Positions 41,341-49,909 of a DNA stretch of 64,000 bases are shown here, piece by piece (within the stretch, counting starts at the first letter, position 1; every line of letters starts with the position of its first letter). Made by a program: the position numbers and the translations under genes. Under the pieces are notes generated by a model, which did not search any database, was not told where the DNA came from, and saw nothing but the letters and a program-made list of their open reading frames with translations. The stretch comes from Gemmatimonadaceae bacterium (GTDB lineage Bacteria; Gemmatimonadota; Gemmatimonadetes; Gemmatimonadales; Gemmatimonadaceae): contig JBBEBQ010000010.1 of assembly GCA_040882285.1 (NCBI GenBank), forward strand, positions 270,147-334,146, in the 5' to 3' direction.

Positions 41341-42684
41341 CGGTATCAGAATTTCTGTGTGTGAGGCTTTTGCTTAGAAGTGCGGTTCAGGGGTAAAGCG
41401 ATCTGGGAATAACAGGGCGAAGTGGGTCATTGCTGCATGCCATTCCTTGGATGCATGCCAGCGTTTGTGGATGTTGCGCAGCGCGAGATAGATAAGCTTT
41501 GCCGCGGCCTCGTCGTTCGGGAAGTGGCCGCGTGTCTTGATGATCTTCCGGAGCTGGCTGTGCAGGCTCTCGATCGCGTTCGTCGTCGTGAGCACACGGC
41601 GTATCTGCGGGGGGTACGCGAAGGCCGGCGTGATGTACTCCCACTGCCGGTCCCAGATCGGGGCGATCGTCGGATACTGCTCTCCGAGCGGGCCCTTCCG
41701 GAAGCGGTCGAGCGCGGCCTTGGCGGCGGGTACGGTTTCCGCGCGGTAGATCGACCGTAGCTCTGCGGCCACGCGTTTCCTGTCCTTCCAGGATACAAAA
41801 GCCAGGCTCCGCCGGACCACGTGCACTACGCAGCCATGGATCTGGGTCTGGGGGAAAACAGCGTTCACCGCTTCGGGAAAACCAGCGAGCCCATCGATCA
41901 GCGCGATCAGGATGTCCTCGACTCCGCGCGCCTTGAGCTCGGTCATCACGCGGTGCCAGAACCGGGCGCCCTCGGTCTGCTCGATCCAGAGCCCCAGGAC
42001 GTCCTTCGTGCCGCTGCGCGTGATGCCGAGCGCCAGGTACACGGCCTTGTTCCGCACCACGCCCTCGTCGCGGATCTTTACCCTGAGAGCGTCGAAGATC
42101 ACCACCGGGTAGCAGCTCTCGAGCGGCCGCTGCTGCCAGAGCGTGACCTCCTCCAGCACCTCGTCGGTGACCGTGCTGATAAACTCGGGCGAGACCTCCA
42201 CCTGGTAGAGCTCCTCCAGGTGCTCCCTGATCTCCCGCACCGTCATCCCTCTCGCGTAGAGCGAGAGCACGTTCTGGTCGAAGCGCGGGAGACGGCGCGC
42301 ATTCTTCGGCACGAGCTGCGGCGAGAACGTCCCCGATCGGTCGCGAGGGATCTCCAGCGGGATCGCGCCTTCCTCGGTGAGCACCGTCTTGGGCGTCGTC
42401 CCGTTCCGGTGATTGCTCACGCCCTCGGGCTTCTCCGCACCCCGCTCGTAGCCCAAGTGGTGCGTCAGCTCGCCGGAAAGGATCCGCTCCATCAGCGCCT
42501 TCTTCATCTGGCGGAAGAGCAGTTCGACATCCTCCGCCGTCTTCGCATTCCCGATCAGGGCGTCGAGCGACGCCGGGTCAAACCCCGCAGCAGGAACAGC
42601 GGGCAAATCCTTCTTGCGTGTCTTGGCCATACAGCCTCCTCATGGCTAGAGTATGACCTCACACACAGAATTCCTGAAAGGGCC
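41341..42684 (-). mobile_element. IS256-family insertion sequence
   Basis: About 1344 bp. Imperfect terminal inverted repeats: TCAGAATTTCTGTGTGTGAGG (41346-41366) against its complement at 42657-42677 with 2 mismatches in 21. The word AAAGTTGCGG stands on both sides (41331-41340 and 42685-42694), fitting the 8-9 bp target duplication of this family plus a chance base. The transposase is intact, so the copy may be active. Confidence 0.9.
41374..42630 (-). CDS. IS256-family (mutator) transposase
   Basis: A 418-residue DDE transposase of the IS256/MULE type. Hallmarks: LGYERGAEKPEGVSNHRNGT near the N-terminus, IPRDRSGTFSPQLVPKNARR, the first acidic residue in VVIFDALRVKIRDEG, IALIDGLAGFPEAV (second Asp), HGCVVHVVRRSL and the third acidic residue in LTTTNAIESLHSQLRK. 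It has full length and no frameshift. It cuts and pastes its element at 41341-42684. A GAGGAG-type ribosome site precedes the ATG. Confidence 0.97.
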   Translation of the reverse strand: MAKTRKKDLPAVPAAGFDPASLDALIGNAKTAEDVELLFRQMKKALMERILSGELTHHLGYERGAEKPEGVSNHRNGTTPKTVLTEEGAIPLEIPRDRSGTFSPQLVPKNARRLPRFDQNVLSLYARGMTVREIREHLEELYQVEVSPEFISTVTDEVLEEVTLWQQRPLESCYPVVIFDALRVKIRDEGVVRNKAVYLALGITRSGTKDVLGLWIEQTEGARFWHRVMTELKARGVEDILIALIDGLAGFPEAVNAVFPQTQIHGCVVHVVRRSLAFVSWKDRKRVAAELRSIYRAETVPAAKAALDRFRKGPLGEQYPTIAPIWDRQWEYITPAFAYPPQIRRVLTTTNAIESLHSQLRKIIKTRGHFPNDEAAAKLIYLALRNIHKRWHASKEWHAAMTHFALLFPDRFTPEPHF

Positions 42685-42693
42685 AAAGTTGCG

Positions 42694-42775
42694 GGTCGCT
42701 TCGCCACCAATGACCACCAACCCACAACCCGTAGTTAACCAGAACTCAAACCAACAACCGTTCACCCATCCCTGC
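42694..42775. repeat. Right arm of the palindrome split by IS256
   Basis: The complement of the left arm at 41263-41330: GTTAACCAGAACTC (about 42734-42747) and AACCGTTCACCCATCC (about 42757-42772). The arm also contains ACCACCAACCCACAACCC-type imperfect units. It ends 12 bases before the MerR-like gene's stop. Confidence 0.75.
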
Positions 42776-42786
42776 TGTTGGTCGTT

Positions 42787-43335
42787 TTAGTCGCGCACGT
42801 CCTCTCTGCCGAGCGCGGCACGAACCGCTTCCCGCATCGCGACCACGGCATTCTCTCTCGCCGCCGACACGTCCGACCGGACGTGGATTTCCACTCCTTC
42901 GGTGACATCCACTCTGCGCCATGACCGTGCCGGATCGTCGTCGTGCGCGACGGCTTCGGCGGTGCCGGCGCCGAGCGCGGGCGCAAGCGACGTAGCGATG
43001 CGCCGCTCGAGCGCGTCGCCCGTGACGCCGGTGAACTCCTGCTTGATCGACTCGAGACTCTGACCTTCGCGCTGCCGGATCTTGATCGCGAGGAGCTGCA
43101 GCAGATGCCGGTAGTTGTAAGTCGCCGCGGTGCCCGACCCGTCGGGCCGATCCATCAGTCCGCCGGCCACGTAAAACCGTACCGCTCGCGCTGTCGGCGC
43201 CGCGCGCGCCGACGCATTGGTTGGACGCAATCCCGCGGCGTCCACCAGCGCGGTCACATGCGCTGCGAGGCCTCGGGCGTTCCAGGGAGCGTGGCGGGAG
43301 TGGGCGCGGAGGAGAGCGACTGGCGACTCAGCCAT
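42787..43335 (-). CDS. MerR-like DNA-binding protein
   Basis: A 182-residue regulator with a MerR-type winged helix (about 35-110): TARAVRFYVAGGLMDRPDGS, TYNYRHLLQLLAIKIRQ, then SLESIKQEFTG. The C-terminal part (about 110-182) carries a charged region, EGVEIHVRSDVSAAREN. Effector unknown. It overlaps the upstream hydrolase by 82 bases with the ATG at 43335; GTG at 43257 would instead give the GTGA overlap common in this genome and a 156-residue protein, but would cut residues WNARGLA that look conserved. Confidence 0.78.
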   Translation of the reverse strand: MAESPVALLRAHSRHAPWNARGLAAHVTALVDAAGLRPTNASARAAPTARAVRFYVAGGLMDRPDGSGTAATYNYRHLLQLLAIKIRQREGQSLESIKQEFTGVTGDALERRIATSLAPALGAGTAEAVAHDDDPARSWRRVDVTEGVEIHVRSDVSAARENAVVAMREAVRAALGREDVRD

Positions 43336-44276
43336 GCGGAAACGATAACATTAAAGTCCTCGGCACGCTCATCGTGCGGCAGGTCTCCCGCGGGTGACAA
43401 AACGGTCAGCTCGATAGCGGGCTGAATTGAGCGATAGCGCGTCGCTTCGTCCAGAGGCGCCTCGGTGCTGTCGCTCCCCCACACGAGCAGGGTCGGCTGC
43501 ATGAGCCGGCGCACCGCGCGCGAGACGTCGATGTTGAGCTGTCCCGCGAATTCGGCGGCGAGCGCGTGCCGCGCCCCGCGCTGGTGCGTTGTCGTGTGCG
43601 CGACCCCAACGAGCTCCGGCGTCACGATGGTGTTGTCCGAGTACTTCTTGCGGAGATGCGCGCGCAGCGCGCGCGACGAGACCATGGCGTTGAACGCCGC
43701 GGTGCCGAGCACCGGCGAGTCGAGCGCGAGCCGCCCGGCGTCGAGCGCGATGCTGCCGGTCTCGGTCAGCCGCACCAGGCCTGACGGTGCGATTATCACG
43801 AGGCCGGGGAACCGCTGCGGATCGCGCGCGCCGAGCACGAACGCGTACGCCGCCGACAGGGACGACGCGATCAGCACGCACGGTGTGCCGATCACCTGCG
43901 CGGCGAAATCGGACAGGAGCGAGATGTACAGCCGCGCCGAATAGCGGATCGCGGGCCGGTCGGAGCGGCCGAAGCCGAGCAGGTCGATGGTGTAGACGGT
44001 GTTGGTGCGAGCGAGATAGTCGACGTTGTTCCGCCACTCGTACGACCACGCGGCCGGGTAGATGCCGTGCACCAGCAGCAGCGGGGGCCCGCTGCCGCGC
44101 TTGGTGAACGCGATCCGCCGGCCGCGCCAGCTGAACCCCCCCTCTTCGCCGCCGATCAGGTTCGTGAGACGGTCTACGCCCTGCCGCGCGAACGCGTTGA
44201 ACAACGCCGCGGCCCCGACGATCGCGCCGCCGGAGAGCAGCAGCTTTTTGAGTTTGGCGTTGCCGTCTTCTTCCAT
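43254..44276 (-). CDS. Alpha/beta-hydrolase with signal anchor
   Basis: A 340-residue alpha/beta-hydrolase: N-terminal helix (about 8-26, KKLLLSGGAIVGAAALFNAF), HGIYPAAWSYEW oxyanion region, LLGFGRSDRP, and a nucleophile elbow SSLSAA in which the usual GxSxG reads ASSLSA. The strand VLVWGSDSTEAPLDE holds the Asp, and DLPHDERAEDFN the likely His. Possibly a haloalkane-dehalogenase- or lipase-like enzyme; substrate unknown. It is coupled to the MerR-like gene. Confidence 0.82.
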   Translation of the reverse strand: MEEDGNAKLKKLLLSGGAIVGAAALFNAFARQGVDRLTNLIGGEEGGFSWRGRRIAFTKRGSGPPLLLVHGIYPAAWSYEWRNNVDYLARTNTVYTIDLLGFGRSDRPAIRYSARLYISLLSDFAAQVIGTPCVLIASSLSAAYAFVLGARDPQRFPGLVIIAPSGLVRLTETGSIALDAGRLALDSPVLGTAAFNAMVSSRALRAHLRKKYSDNTIVTPELVGVAHTTTHQRGARHALAAEFAGQLNIDVSRAVRRLMQPTLLVWGSDSTEAPLDEATRYRSIQPAIELTVLSPAGDLPHDERAEDFNVIVSAWLSRQSLSSAPTPATLPGTPEASQRM

Positions 44277-44330
44277 GGCAGTCGAAAGCTAGTGCGAGGG
44301 CGCTGCGTTCAACGACGCCTTGTGCGCGCG

Positions 44331-44433
44331 GACGCAACGAGGGTGGAGGCCCCAGGAGAGCTAGTAGCGCGCCCGCTCTTGCGAGCGGGCACCCGCGTTA
44401 CACGCTCTCCTGGATCTCCACCCTCGTTGCGTC
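44331..44433. repeat. Triple nested palindrome between hydrolase and H1-like gene
   Basis: Three perfect nested stems: GACGCAACGAGGGTGGAG (44331-44348) with 44416-44433; CCAGGAGAGC (44352-44361) with 44404-44413; GCCCGCTC (44371-44378) with 44383-44390 and a TTGC loop. Total 36 paired bases per side. It lies 30 bases after the H1-like stop and could terminate that gene. No U-tract follows on either strand. Confidence 0.9.
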
Positions 44434-44463
44434 TGTCCAGCACCACGCCAAGGCGCAAGCGGA

Positions 44464-45384
44464 TCAGCGGCGCGCCGCTCTCCCCTTGGCGCGACGCTGG
44501 CTGGCCGACCTTCCGGCAGCTCTGCCGCCGCCCGCGGCGCGGCCGCGGCTCGCCTTCGAGCCCCGTCCGCCGGCCGTCGATGCCCGGCCGGCGCCGGCGC
44601 GACCCGCCGTCTTGCGACCGGCTGGCCTGCGGGCAGCCGCGCGCTTCTTCGCACCGCGACCCGCGGATTTCTTCATGCCGCGCGAGGCCGATGCCGCGCG
44701 CTTGGACTTGGCGCCACGGCTGCCGCCCGAGGCTTTCGAGCCGCCGCGAGCCGACTTCTTTCTTGCACTGGTCGCACCCGACCTGCCGGCGGCTTTCTTC
44801 GCCGGCTTCCTGGCGGCCTTGGCCGCCTTCCTGGGAGCGGCCTTCTTCGCGGCCGGCTTCTTCGCCGTCTTCGCGGCCGGGCGAGACGTCTTGCCGGCTC
44901 CGCCGGTGTTCGCGCGCGTGGCCGTGGCTCCACTGGTGCCGGCCCCACCGGCGGCGTCGGTTGCCGCGGCGATTCCCGTGGCCGCACCGGTGTTCTGCGC
45001 GGCTCCGGGCGTCGACGGCGTGCCGGTGAGACCCGTAACGTCGCCCGTCTCGAAGATGCTCGGCTCGATCGGAGGCGCCGGCTTCACGCTGCGCGGCCTG
45101 CCGCGGCGGCGCGGGGCGGTCACCGCGAAGAGATCGGCCTCTTCGTCCTCATCCTCCGTCACCTCCGGGGTGAGGCCCGGCTCCTCGTCGTCGTCCTCAT
45201 GATCTTCCGCGCTGTCCCACAGACTCTCGGTGTGGTCCTTGTTTAACGCCCAACCGCTGCCGTCCTCGTCCTCGTCGTCATCGTACGACGGACGTCCGCC
45301 TCCACCGTAGCTGGGTACGTCTTCGCTGTCTTCGTCTCGATCGGCGAAGCTGAAACCCCGCTCGAGTCCATCTCTCCCCGGCAT
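44464..45384 (-). CDS. Acidic/basic H1-like nucleoid protein
   Basis: A 306-residue low-complexity protein in three parts: an acidic N-terminus (1-90; runs such as YDDDEDEDGSGW and EDHEDDDEEPG), an AT-hook-like RRRGRPRS (about 91-98) with a neutral Gly/Ala/Thr linker to about 155, and a Lys/Arg/Ala-rich tail (about 155-306; KKPAAKKAAPRKAAKAARKP) like histone H1 and HctB. The start has an AAGGAGG site. It should bind DNA; the acidic arm may tune binding or self-associate. Second H1-like gene besides 17850. Confidence 0.8.
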   Translation of the reverse strand: MPGRDGLERGFSFADRDEDSEDVPSYGGGGRPSYDDDEDEDGSGWALNKDHTESLWDSAEDHEDDDEEPGLTPEVTEDEDEEADLFAVTAPRRRGRPRSVKPAPPIEPSIFETGDVTGLTGTPSTPGAAQNTGAATGIAAATDAAGGAGTSGATATRANTGGAGKTSRPAAKTAKKPAAKKAAPRKAAKAARKPAKKAAGRSGATSARKKSARGGSKASGGSRGAKSKRAASASRGMKKSAGRGAKKRAAARRPAGRKTAGRAGAGRASTAGGRGSKASRGRAAGGGRAAGRSASQRRAKGRAARR

Positions 45385-45547
45385 GCCGCCTCCTTATCAG
45401 TAAAGCTGCTGGACCACAGTCAAATGCGATGGAGCGAGCCACACTTGGCCTGCACGACCTGTGCCCCCTCCGGCGTTCGTCACTTCGGTCACTTCCACGC
45501 TCCCACTTCCGAATACAACAGACATGTCGTGGCGTCAAGCGGTACGG

Positions 45548-46396
45548 CTAGTCCGCGAACTCCGCGGCCACGCGCCGGCCGATGATTCCGGCGTCGTGCC
45601 CGCGATCCAGCAGAACCTGAACCGCTTCCCTGCCGGTCGCACCATAATCGAGTGTCCACCGGTTCACATACATCCGGACGAACTCGTCGGCCGTGCCCCG
45701 GTCCAGACCGCGCGCGTACTGCATCGCGTGGTCCAGCGCGCCGCTCCGGTGGTCCAGCGCGTACGCAATGCTCTCCCGCAGGTGGCGCGAGACGGTCCGG
45801 ATCAGCTCCTCGCCCAGATCCTTGCGCACGACGTTTCCGCCCAGCGGCAGCGGCAAGCCGGTCTCCCGGAACCACCATTCACCCATGTCGGCGCTCAGCT
45901 TGAGCCCGCGCGTGGCGTACGTCAGCTGCCCTTCGTGAATGATCATTCCGGCGTCCACTTCGCCGGCCAGCACCGCGTCCTCGACCCGGTCGAAGGGCAT
46001 GTGTACGGTTTCTACCTCCGGTTGGTACAACCGCAGCGCCAGCGTCGCGGTGGTCAGCGGCCCCGGCGTGGCGACGCGCTTCCCGCGCAGCTCCTCCGCG
46101 GTGAAGACGCGCTTGCCCACCAGCCGCGGCCCATACTGGTCGCCCATCGAGCAGCCGTGCGGCAGGAGAGCGTATCGGTCCGCGATATGAGCGTACGCAT
46201 GGATGGACACCGCGGTGACCTCGAGCTCGCCGCGCATCGCGCGCTGGTTGAGCGTCTCGATGTCCTGCAGCTCGTGCACGTACTCGATCCCGCCGGTGTC
46301 TATCAACCCTTCGGCGAGCGCGTAGAACATGAACGCGTCGTCCGAGTCCGGGCTGTGCGCCACGCGGATCGTGCGCGAGAAAGTTGCGGGGGGCAT
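45548..46396 (-). CDS. MqnA/MqnD-family menaquinone biosynthesis protein
   Basis: A 282-residue protein with the periplasmic-binding-protein-like fold of futalosine-pathway enzymes MqnA/MqnD: VAHSPDSDDAFMFYALAEG, TAVSIHAYAHIAD, GPRLVGKR and AGMIIHEGQLTY. The SPDSDDAFMFYAL start matches MqnD (SPCPNDTF-like), the enzyme that forms 1,4-dihydroxy-6-naphthoate. ATG 46396 is chosen because the frame upstream is the AGCCAAY repeat. MqnA cannot be excluded. No other mqn gene is in view. Confidence 0.8.
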   Translation of the reverse strand: MPPATFSRTIRVAHSPDSDDAFMFYALAEGLIDTGGIEYVHELQDIETLNQRAMRGELEVTAVSIHAYAHIADRYALLPHGCSMGDQYGPRLVGKRVFTAEELRGKRVATPGPLTTATLALRLYQPEVETVHMPFDRVEDAVLAGEVDAGMIIHEGQLTYATRGLKLSADMGEWWFRETGLPLPLGGNVVRKDLGEELIRTVSRHLRESIAYALDHRSGALDHAMQYARGLDRGTADEFVRMYVNRWTLDYGATGREAVQVLLDRGHDAGIIGRRVAAEFAD

Positions 46397-46410
46397 CCCC
46401 AAAAATAAGC

Positions 46411-46474
46411 GCTGTTTGCTGTTGGCTATTGGCTTTTGGTTTTGCCAACAGCCAACAGCCAATAGCCAAAAGCC
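46411..46474. repeat. AGCCAAY heptamer palindrome upstream of the Mqn gene
   Basis: GCTGTTTGCTGTTGGCTATT and onward (46411-46440) faces GCCAACAGCCAACAGCCAAT..AAAAGCC (46444-46474) with a 3-base turn. It lies 4 bases after the CBS-protein stop and 15 bases before the Mqn-gene start, on the same strand as both. Confidence 0.9.
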
Positions 46475-46477
46475 GTC

Positions 46478-46921
46478 TTATTGAGAGTGCTTTCCGAACG
46501 GCTTCGAGATGTTCTCGACCATCTCCTCGGCCTTTCTGTCGTCCTTGGCCTCGAGCACGACGTCCGCCTGCGACACCATGCCGACCAGCGCGCCGCGCTC
46601 GTCCACGATCGGAATCCGGCGCACCTGCTCGCGACCCATCGTCTCCATCACGTCGTGGACGGGGGTATCGGAGCGGCACGTCATCACGTTCTCGCTCATC
46701 GCTTCGCTCACCGGACAGTCGGGCGACGAGTGTCCCTCGGCGACGTGCCGGATGGCGATGTCACGGTCGGTGATCACGCCCACGAGCTGCCGCGAGCCTT
46801 CCTCGGTCACCACGGGCAGCGCGCCGACATTGTGGTCCTTCATCAGCCGGGCGGCTTCCTCCATCGGCGTTCGCGGCGTCACGCACACGGGATCCGCCGA
46901 CATTATGTCCTGAGCTTTCAT
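46478..46921 (-). CDS. CBS-domain pair protein
   Basis: A 147-residue protein made of two CBS motifs (about 1-65 and 68-130): MKAQDIMSADPVCVTPRTPM, GVITDRDIAIR, and SENVMTCRSDTPVHDVMETM, RIPIVDERGALVG. CBS pairs bind adenosyl nucleotides and act as energy sensors. No catalytic domain is attached. A GAGGAGGAG ribosome site precedes the ATG. Its partner is unknown. Confidence 0.93.
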   Translation of the reverse strand: MKAQDIMSADPVCVTPRTPMEEAARLMKDHNVGALPVVTEEGSRQLVGVITDRDIAIRHVAEGHSSPDCPVSEAMSENVMTCRSDTPVHDVMETMGREQVRRIPIVDERGALVGMVSQADVVLEAKDDRKAEEMVENISKPFGKHSQ

Positions 46922-47016
46922 TGGCTCCTCCTCGAGAGTCGTCCACTCAAAGGAGTACTAACCAGCAACGGTTGTGCCGAAGGGGAAAAGCGCCGCGTGC
47001 TGCGTAGTTCAAGCCG

Positions 47017-49215
47017 TTACACCGGGAACAGCATCTCCCGGTATTTAGGCAGCGGCCAGTACTCATCTCCAACTGTTAACTCGAGCTCGTCACAAACCTC
47101 CCGCACCGCTGCCATGGAGCGCGCGCCCTCGGAGGTGAGGAAGCCGGCCTGCTTCCGCGGGTCGTCGTGCAGCTCGTTCGCGTCGTCGATCGCGTCGGAC
47201 AGCGCGTTCCGGCTCGCCACCAGGCGCTCGATCATCCGCCCGATCGCGTTCGCCGCCTCGAGCTGGGGGATCACCTCCACGCCGCCCGTCCTGGCCTCCG
47301 CGGCCGAGCGCGCCAGCGAGCCCGAGTACGCGAACGCCGCCGGAAGGATCATCGTGTCCACGACCTCGCGCAGCGCCGCCAGCTCGATGAGGATGTCCTT
47401 GGAGTACCGCTCGAGCCGGACGTGGTAGCGCGAATCCAGCTCCTCGTTCGTCAGCACGCCGAGGCCGGTGAACAGCTTGCGCGAGCTGTCCGTCACGAGC
47501 TGGTCGAGCGCGTCGGGACTGCGCCGGAAGTTCGGCAATCCGCGCCGCTCCGCCTCCTTTACCCACTCCTCGGAGTAGTTGTTTCCCTCGAACCGCACCG
47601 GCGTGCTCCACTTGAACGACTCGCGCACCACCGCGAGCACGGCGTCGTCCCGCGACTGGGTCTTCTTCAGCTCGGCGCGGAGCTTCCCGGTCAACTCGGC
47701 GATCGCCTCCGCGACCGCGGCGTTCAGGATCATCACCGGGAACGCGATCGACGCGCTCGAGCCGACGGCGCGGAACTCGAACTTCTGCCCCGTGAACGCG
47801 AACGGCGACGTGCGGTTGCGATCGGTGTTGTCGCGCTGGATCTCGGGCAGCTTCGCGACCCCGAGCTTGATCATCGCCTGCTCGGCGTTCGGGCTGGTCT
47901 TGCCGGTGCTGATCTCGTCGATGACGCGCGTGAGCATCTCGCCCATGAAGGCGGAGATGATCGCCGGCGGCGCCTCGTTGGCGCCCAGCCGGTGCTCGTT
48001 GCCCGACGACGCGATCCCCGCGCGCAGCAGCCCAGCGTGCTTGTGCAATCCCTGGAGCGCGGCGGCGAGGAAGATGAGGAAGCGCACGTTCTGGTGCGGC
48101 GTCTCGCCCGGCTTCAGCAGGTTGGCGCCGTCGAGCCGCGGATCGTCCGACCGCACCTGCATCGACCAGTTGCAGTGCTTGCCGCTGCCGTTGATCCAGG
48201 CGAACGGCTTCTCGTGCAGCAGTGCCTGCAGGCCGTGCCGCAGCGCGACGCGGCGCAGCGTGGACATCACCAGCATGTTGTGATCGCACGCGACGTCGGT
48301 CTCCTCGAACACCGGCGCCATCTCGAACTGGCAGGGCGCGACCTCGTTGTGCCGCGTCTTGATCGGCACGCCGAGCTTGTACAGCTCGTACTCGACCTCG
48401 GCGATGCACGCCTGTACGCGCTCCGGAATGCCGCCGAAGTAGTGGTCCTCGAGCTGCTGTCCCCGCGCGGGCGGCGCGCCCACCAGCGTGCGGCCGGCCA
48501 TCACCAGGTCGGGACGCAGCGCGAACTGCGTGCGGTCGATCAGGAAGTACTCCTGCTCCGGCCCGAGCGTGGTGTACACGCGGTGCACGTCGTCGCCGAG
48601 TATCTCGAGCAGCTCGACCGCCTTTTGCGACAGCGCGTCCGAGCTGCGCAGGAGCGGCGTCATCTCGTCGAGCGCTTCGCCGTTGTAGCCGATGAACACC
48701 GACGGCACGCACAGCGTGCGCACGCCGGCCCACTCCGCGATGAATACCGGCGACGCCGGGTTCCACGCCGTGTACCCGCGCGCTTCCCACGTCGCGCGCA
48801 AGCCGCCGGAGGGAAAGCTCGACGCGTCGGGCTCGCTCTGGATCAGCTGCTCGGCGGAGAATGCCTCGAGCGGATTGTGATCGGCATCGAACGAGAGAAA
48901 CGCGTCGTGCTTCTCCGCGGTCAGTCCCGTCTGCGGCTGGAACCAGTGCGTGAAGTGCGTCGCTCCGCGGGAGATAGCCCAGTCCTTCACCACCTGCGCG
49001 AGCACCGGCGCCACTTCAGCGTCGAGCTTTTTCCCCCAGCGAATCGACTCGTGCAGCTTCTGGTAGACTTCCTGCGGCAGCTTGTCGCGCATCTGGCGCG
49101 CGCCGAACGTATTTACGCCGAAGTAGTCGGAGATTCGGTGTGAGTCACCGCGGTCGTTGAGCAGCACCGAGCGCGTCGCGAGATCCTGGATAGCGGCGAG
49201 TCGTGGAGTGGGCAT
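47017..49215 (-). CDS. glnN: Glutamine synthetase type III
   Basis: A 732-residue GSIII enzyme forming glutamine from glutamate and ammonia. The length is that of type III (not the 470 residues of GlnA). Marks: VNTFGARQMRDKLP, THWFQPQTGLTAEKHDAF, LGPEQEYFLIDR, TRHNEVAPCQFEMAPVFEET and HEKPFAWINGSGKHCNWSM. It is the only glutamine synthetase in the window. Divergent from the ECF sigma gene, 85 bases away. Confidence 0.96.
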   Translation of the reverse strand: MPTPRLAAIQDLATRSVLLNDRGDSHRISDYFGVNTFGARQMRDKLPQEVYQKLHESIRWGKKLDAEVAPVLAQVVKDWAISRGATHFTHWFQPQTGLTAEKHDAFLSFDADHNPLEAFSAEQLIQSEPDASSFPSGGLRATWEARGYTAWNPASPVFIAEWAGVRTLCVPSVFIGYNGEALDEMTPLLRSSDALSQKAVELLEILGDDVHRVYTTLGPEQEYFLIDRTQFALRPDLVMAGRTLVGAPPARGQQLEDHYFGGIPERVQACIAEVEYELYKLGVPIKTRHNEVAPCQFEMAPVFEETDVACDHNMLVMSTLRRVALRHGLQALLHEKPFAWINGSGKHCNWSMQVRSDDPRLDGANLLKPGETPHQNVRFLIFLAAALQGLHKHAGLLRAGIASSGNEHRLGANEAPPAIISAFMGEMLTRVIDEISTGKTSPNAEQAMIKLGVAKLPEIQRDNTDRNRTSPFAFTGQKFEFRAVGSSASIAFPVMILNAAVAEAIAELTGKLRAELKKTQSRDDAVLAVVRESFKWSTPVRFEGNNYSEEWVKEAERRGLPNFRRSPDALDQLVTDSSRKLFTGLGVLTNEELDSRYHVRLERYSKDILIELAALREVVDTMILPAAFAYSGSLARSAAEARTGGVEVIPQLEAANAIGRMIERLVASRNALSDAIDDANELHDDPRKQAGFLTSEGARSMAAVREVCDELELTVGDEYWPLPKYREMLFPV

Positions 49216-49300
49216 TCTATGCGACGATTGTGGCGAAGGTTGAGAGCGACGAGGCGGGATTGGCGCGGTGCATCAAGCTGAAAGCTACTAATTTGTCCAC

Positions 49301-49909
49301 GTGATTCCAGCCGACATCGCTTCCGACCAACCGCGCGCGACGGACGACCTTGCCCTGGTGCGGCGCATAGCGCACGGCGACCCCGTCGCTCTGTCCGCGC
49401 TGTACGATCGGCACGCGCAAGCGCTCCACTCTCACGCGTTCCATCTACTGGGGGGCGTCGCCGAGGCCGAGGACGCGGTGGAGGAGACGTTCTGGCGGGT
49501 GTGGCAGCGGGCTGGAAATTACGATCCGACCCTGGCCGACGTCGCCACCTGGCTACTGCTGATCTGCCGCCAGCGCGTCGCCGAGCGGCTCAGGGGCAGG
49601 AAGCGTCCGCTCGACGGCGTGCTGGAAGACACCACGGGGCTTCCAGCCGCGGCCGCCGCGCACTCCGGCGGGATTCCCGGTGCCGCGCAGCAGCGGATCG
49701 CGGCGGCGCTCGCCTCGGTTCCGGCCGACCAGCGCACGGTCCTGGAGCTGGCGTTCTTCCGCGGGATGAGTTCGGCGGACGTCGCCACCTTGACGAAACA
49801 GTCGCCCGAGACCGCCCGCACCCGCCTGCGCGTGGCGATGCGGAAGCTGCGCGACGCGCTGGCCGAGCCCGCGGCGCCGGACGCGAGCGCGACGGAGGGG
49901 ACGCCGTGA
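49301..49909 (+). CDS. ECF sigma factor
   Basis: A 202-residue extracytoplasmic-function sigma factor. Region 2: LALVRRIAHGDPVALSALYD, EDAVEETFWRVWQ; region 4: IAAALASVPADQRTVLELAF, with the HTH MSSADVATLTKQSPETARTR. GTG start at 49301; stop overlaps the anti-sigma as GTGA. Such pairs sense envelope stress or ligands. A C-terminal Ala/Pro tail follows region 4. Confidence 0.93.
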   Translation: MIPADIASDQPRATDDLALVRRIAHGDPVALSALYDRHAQALHSHAFHLLGGVAEAEDAVEETFWRVWQRAGNYDPTLADVATWLLLICRQRVAERLRGRKRPLDGVLEDTTGLPAAAAAHSGGIPGAAQQRIAAALASVPADQRTVLELAFFRGMSSADVATLTKQSPETARTRLRVAMRKLRDALAEPAAPDASATEGTP

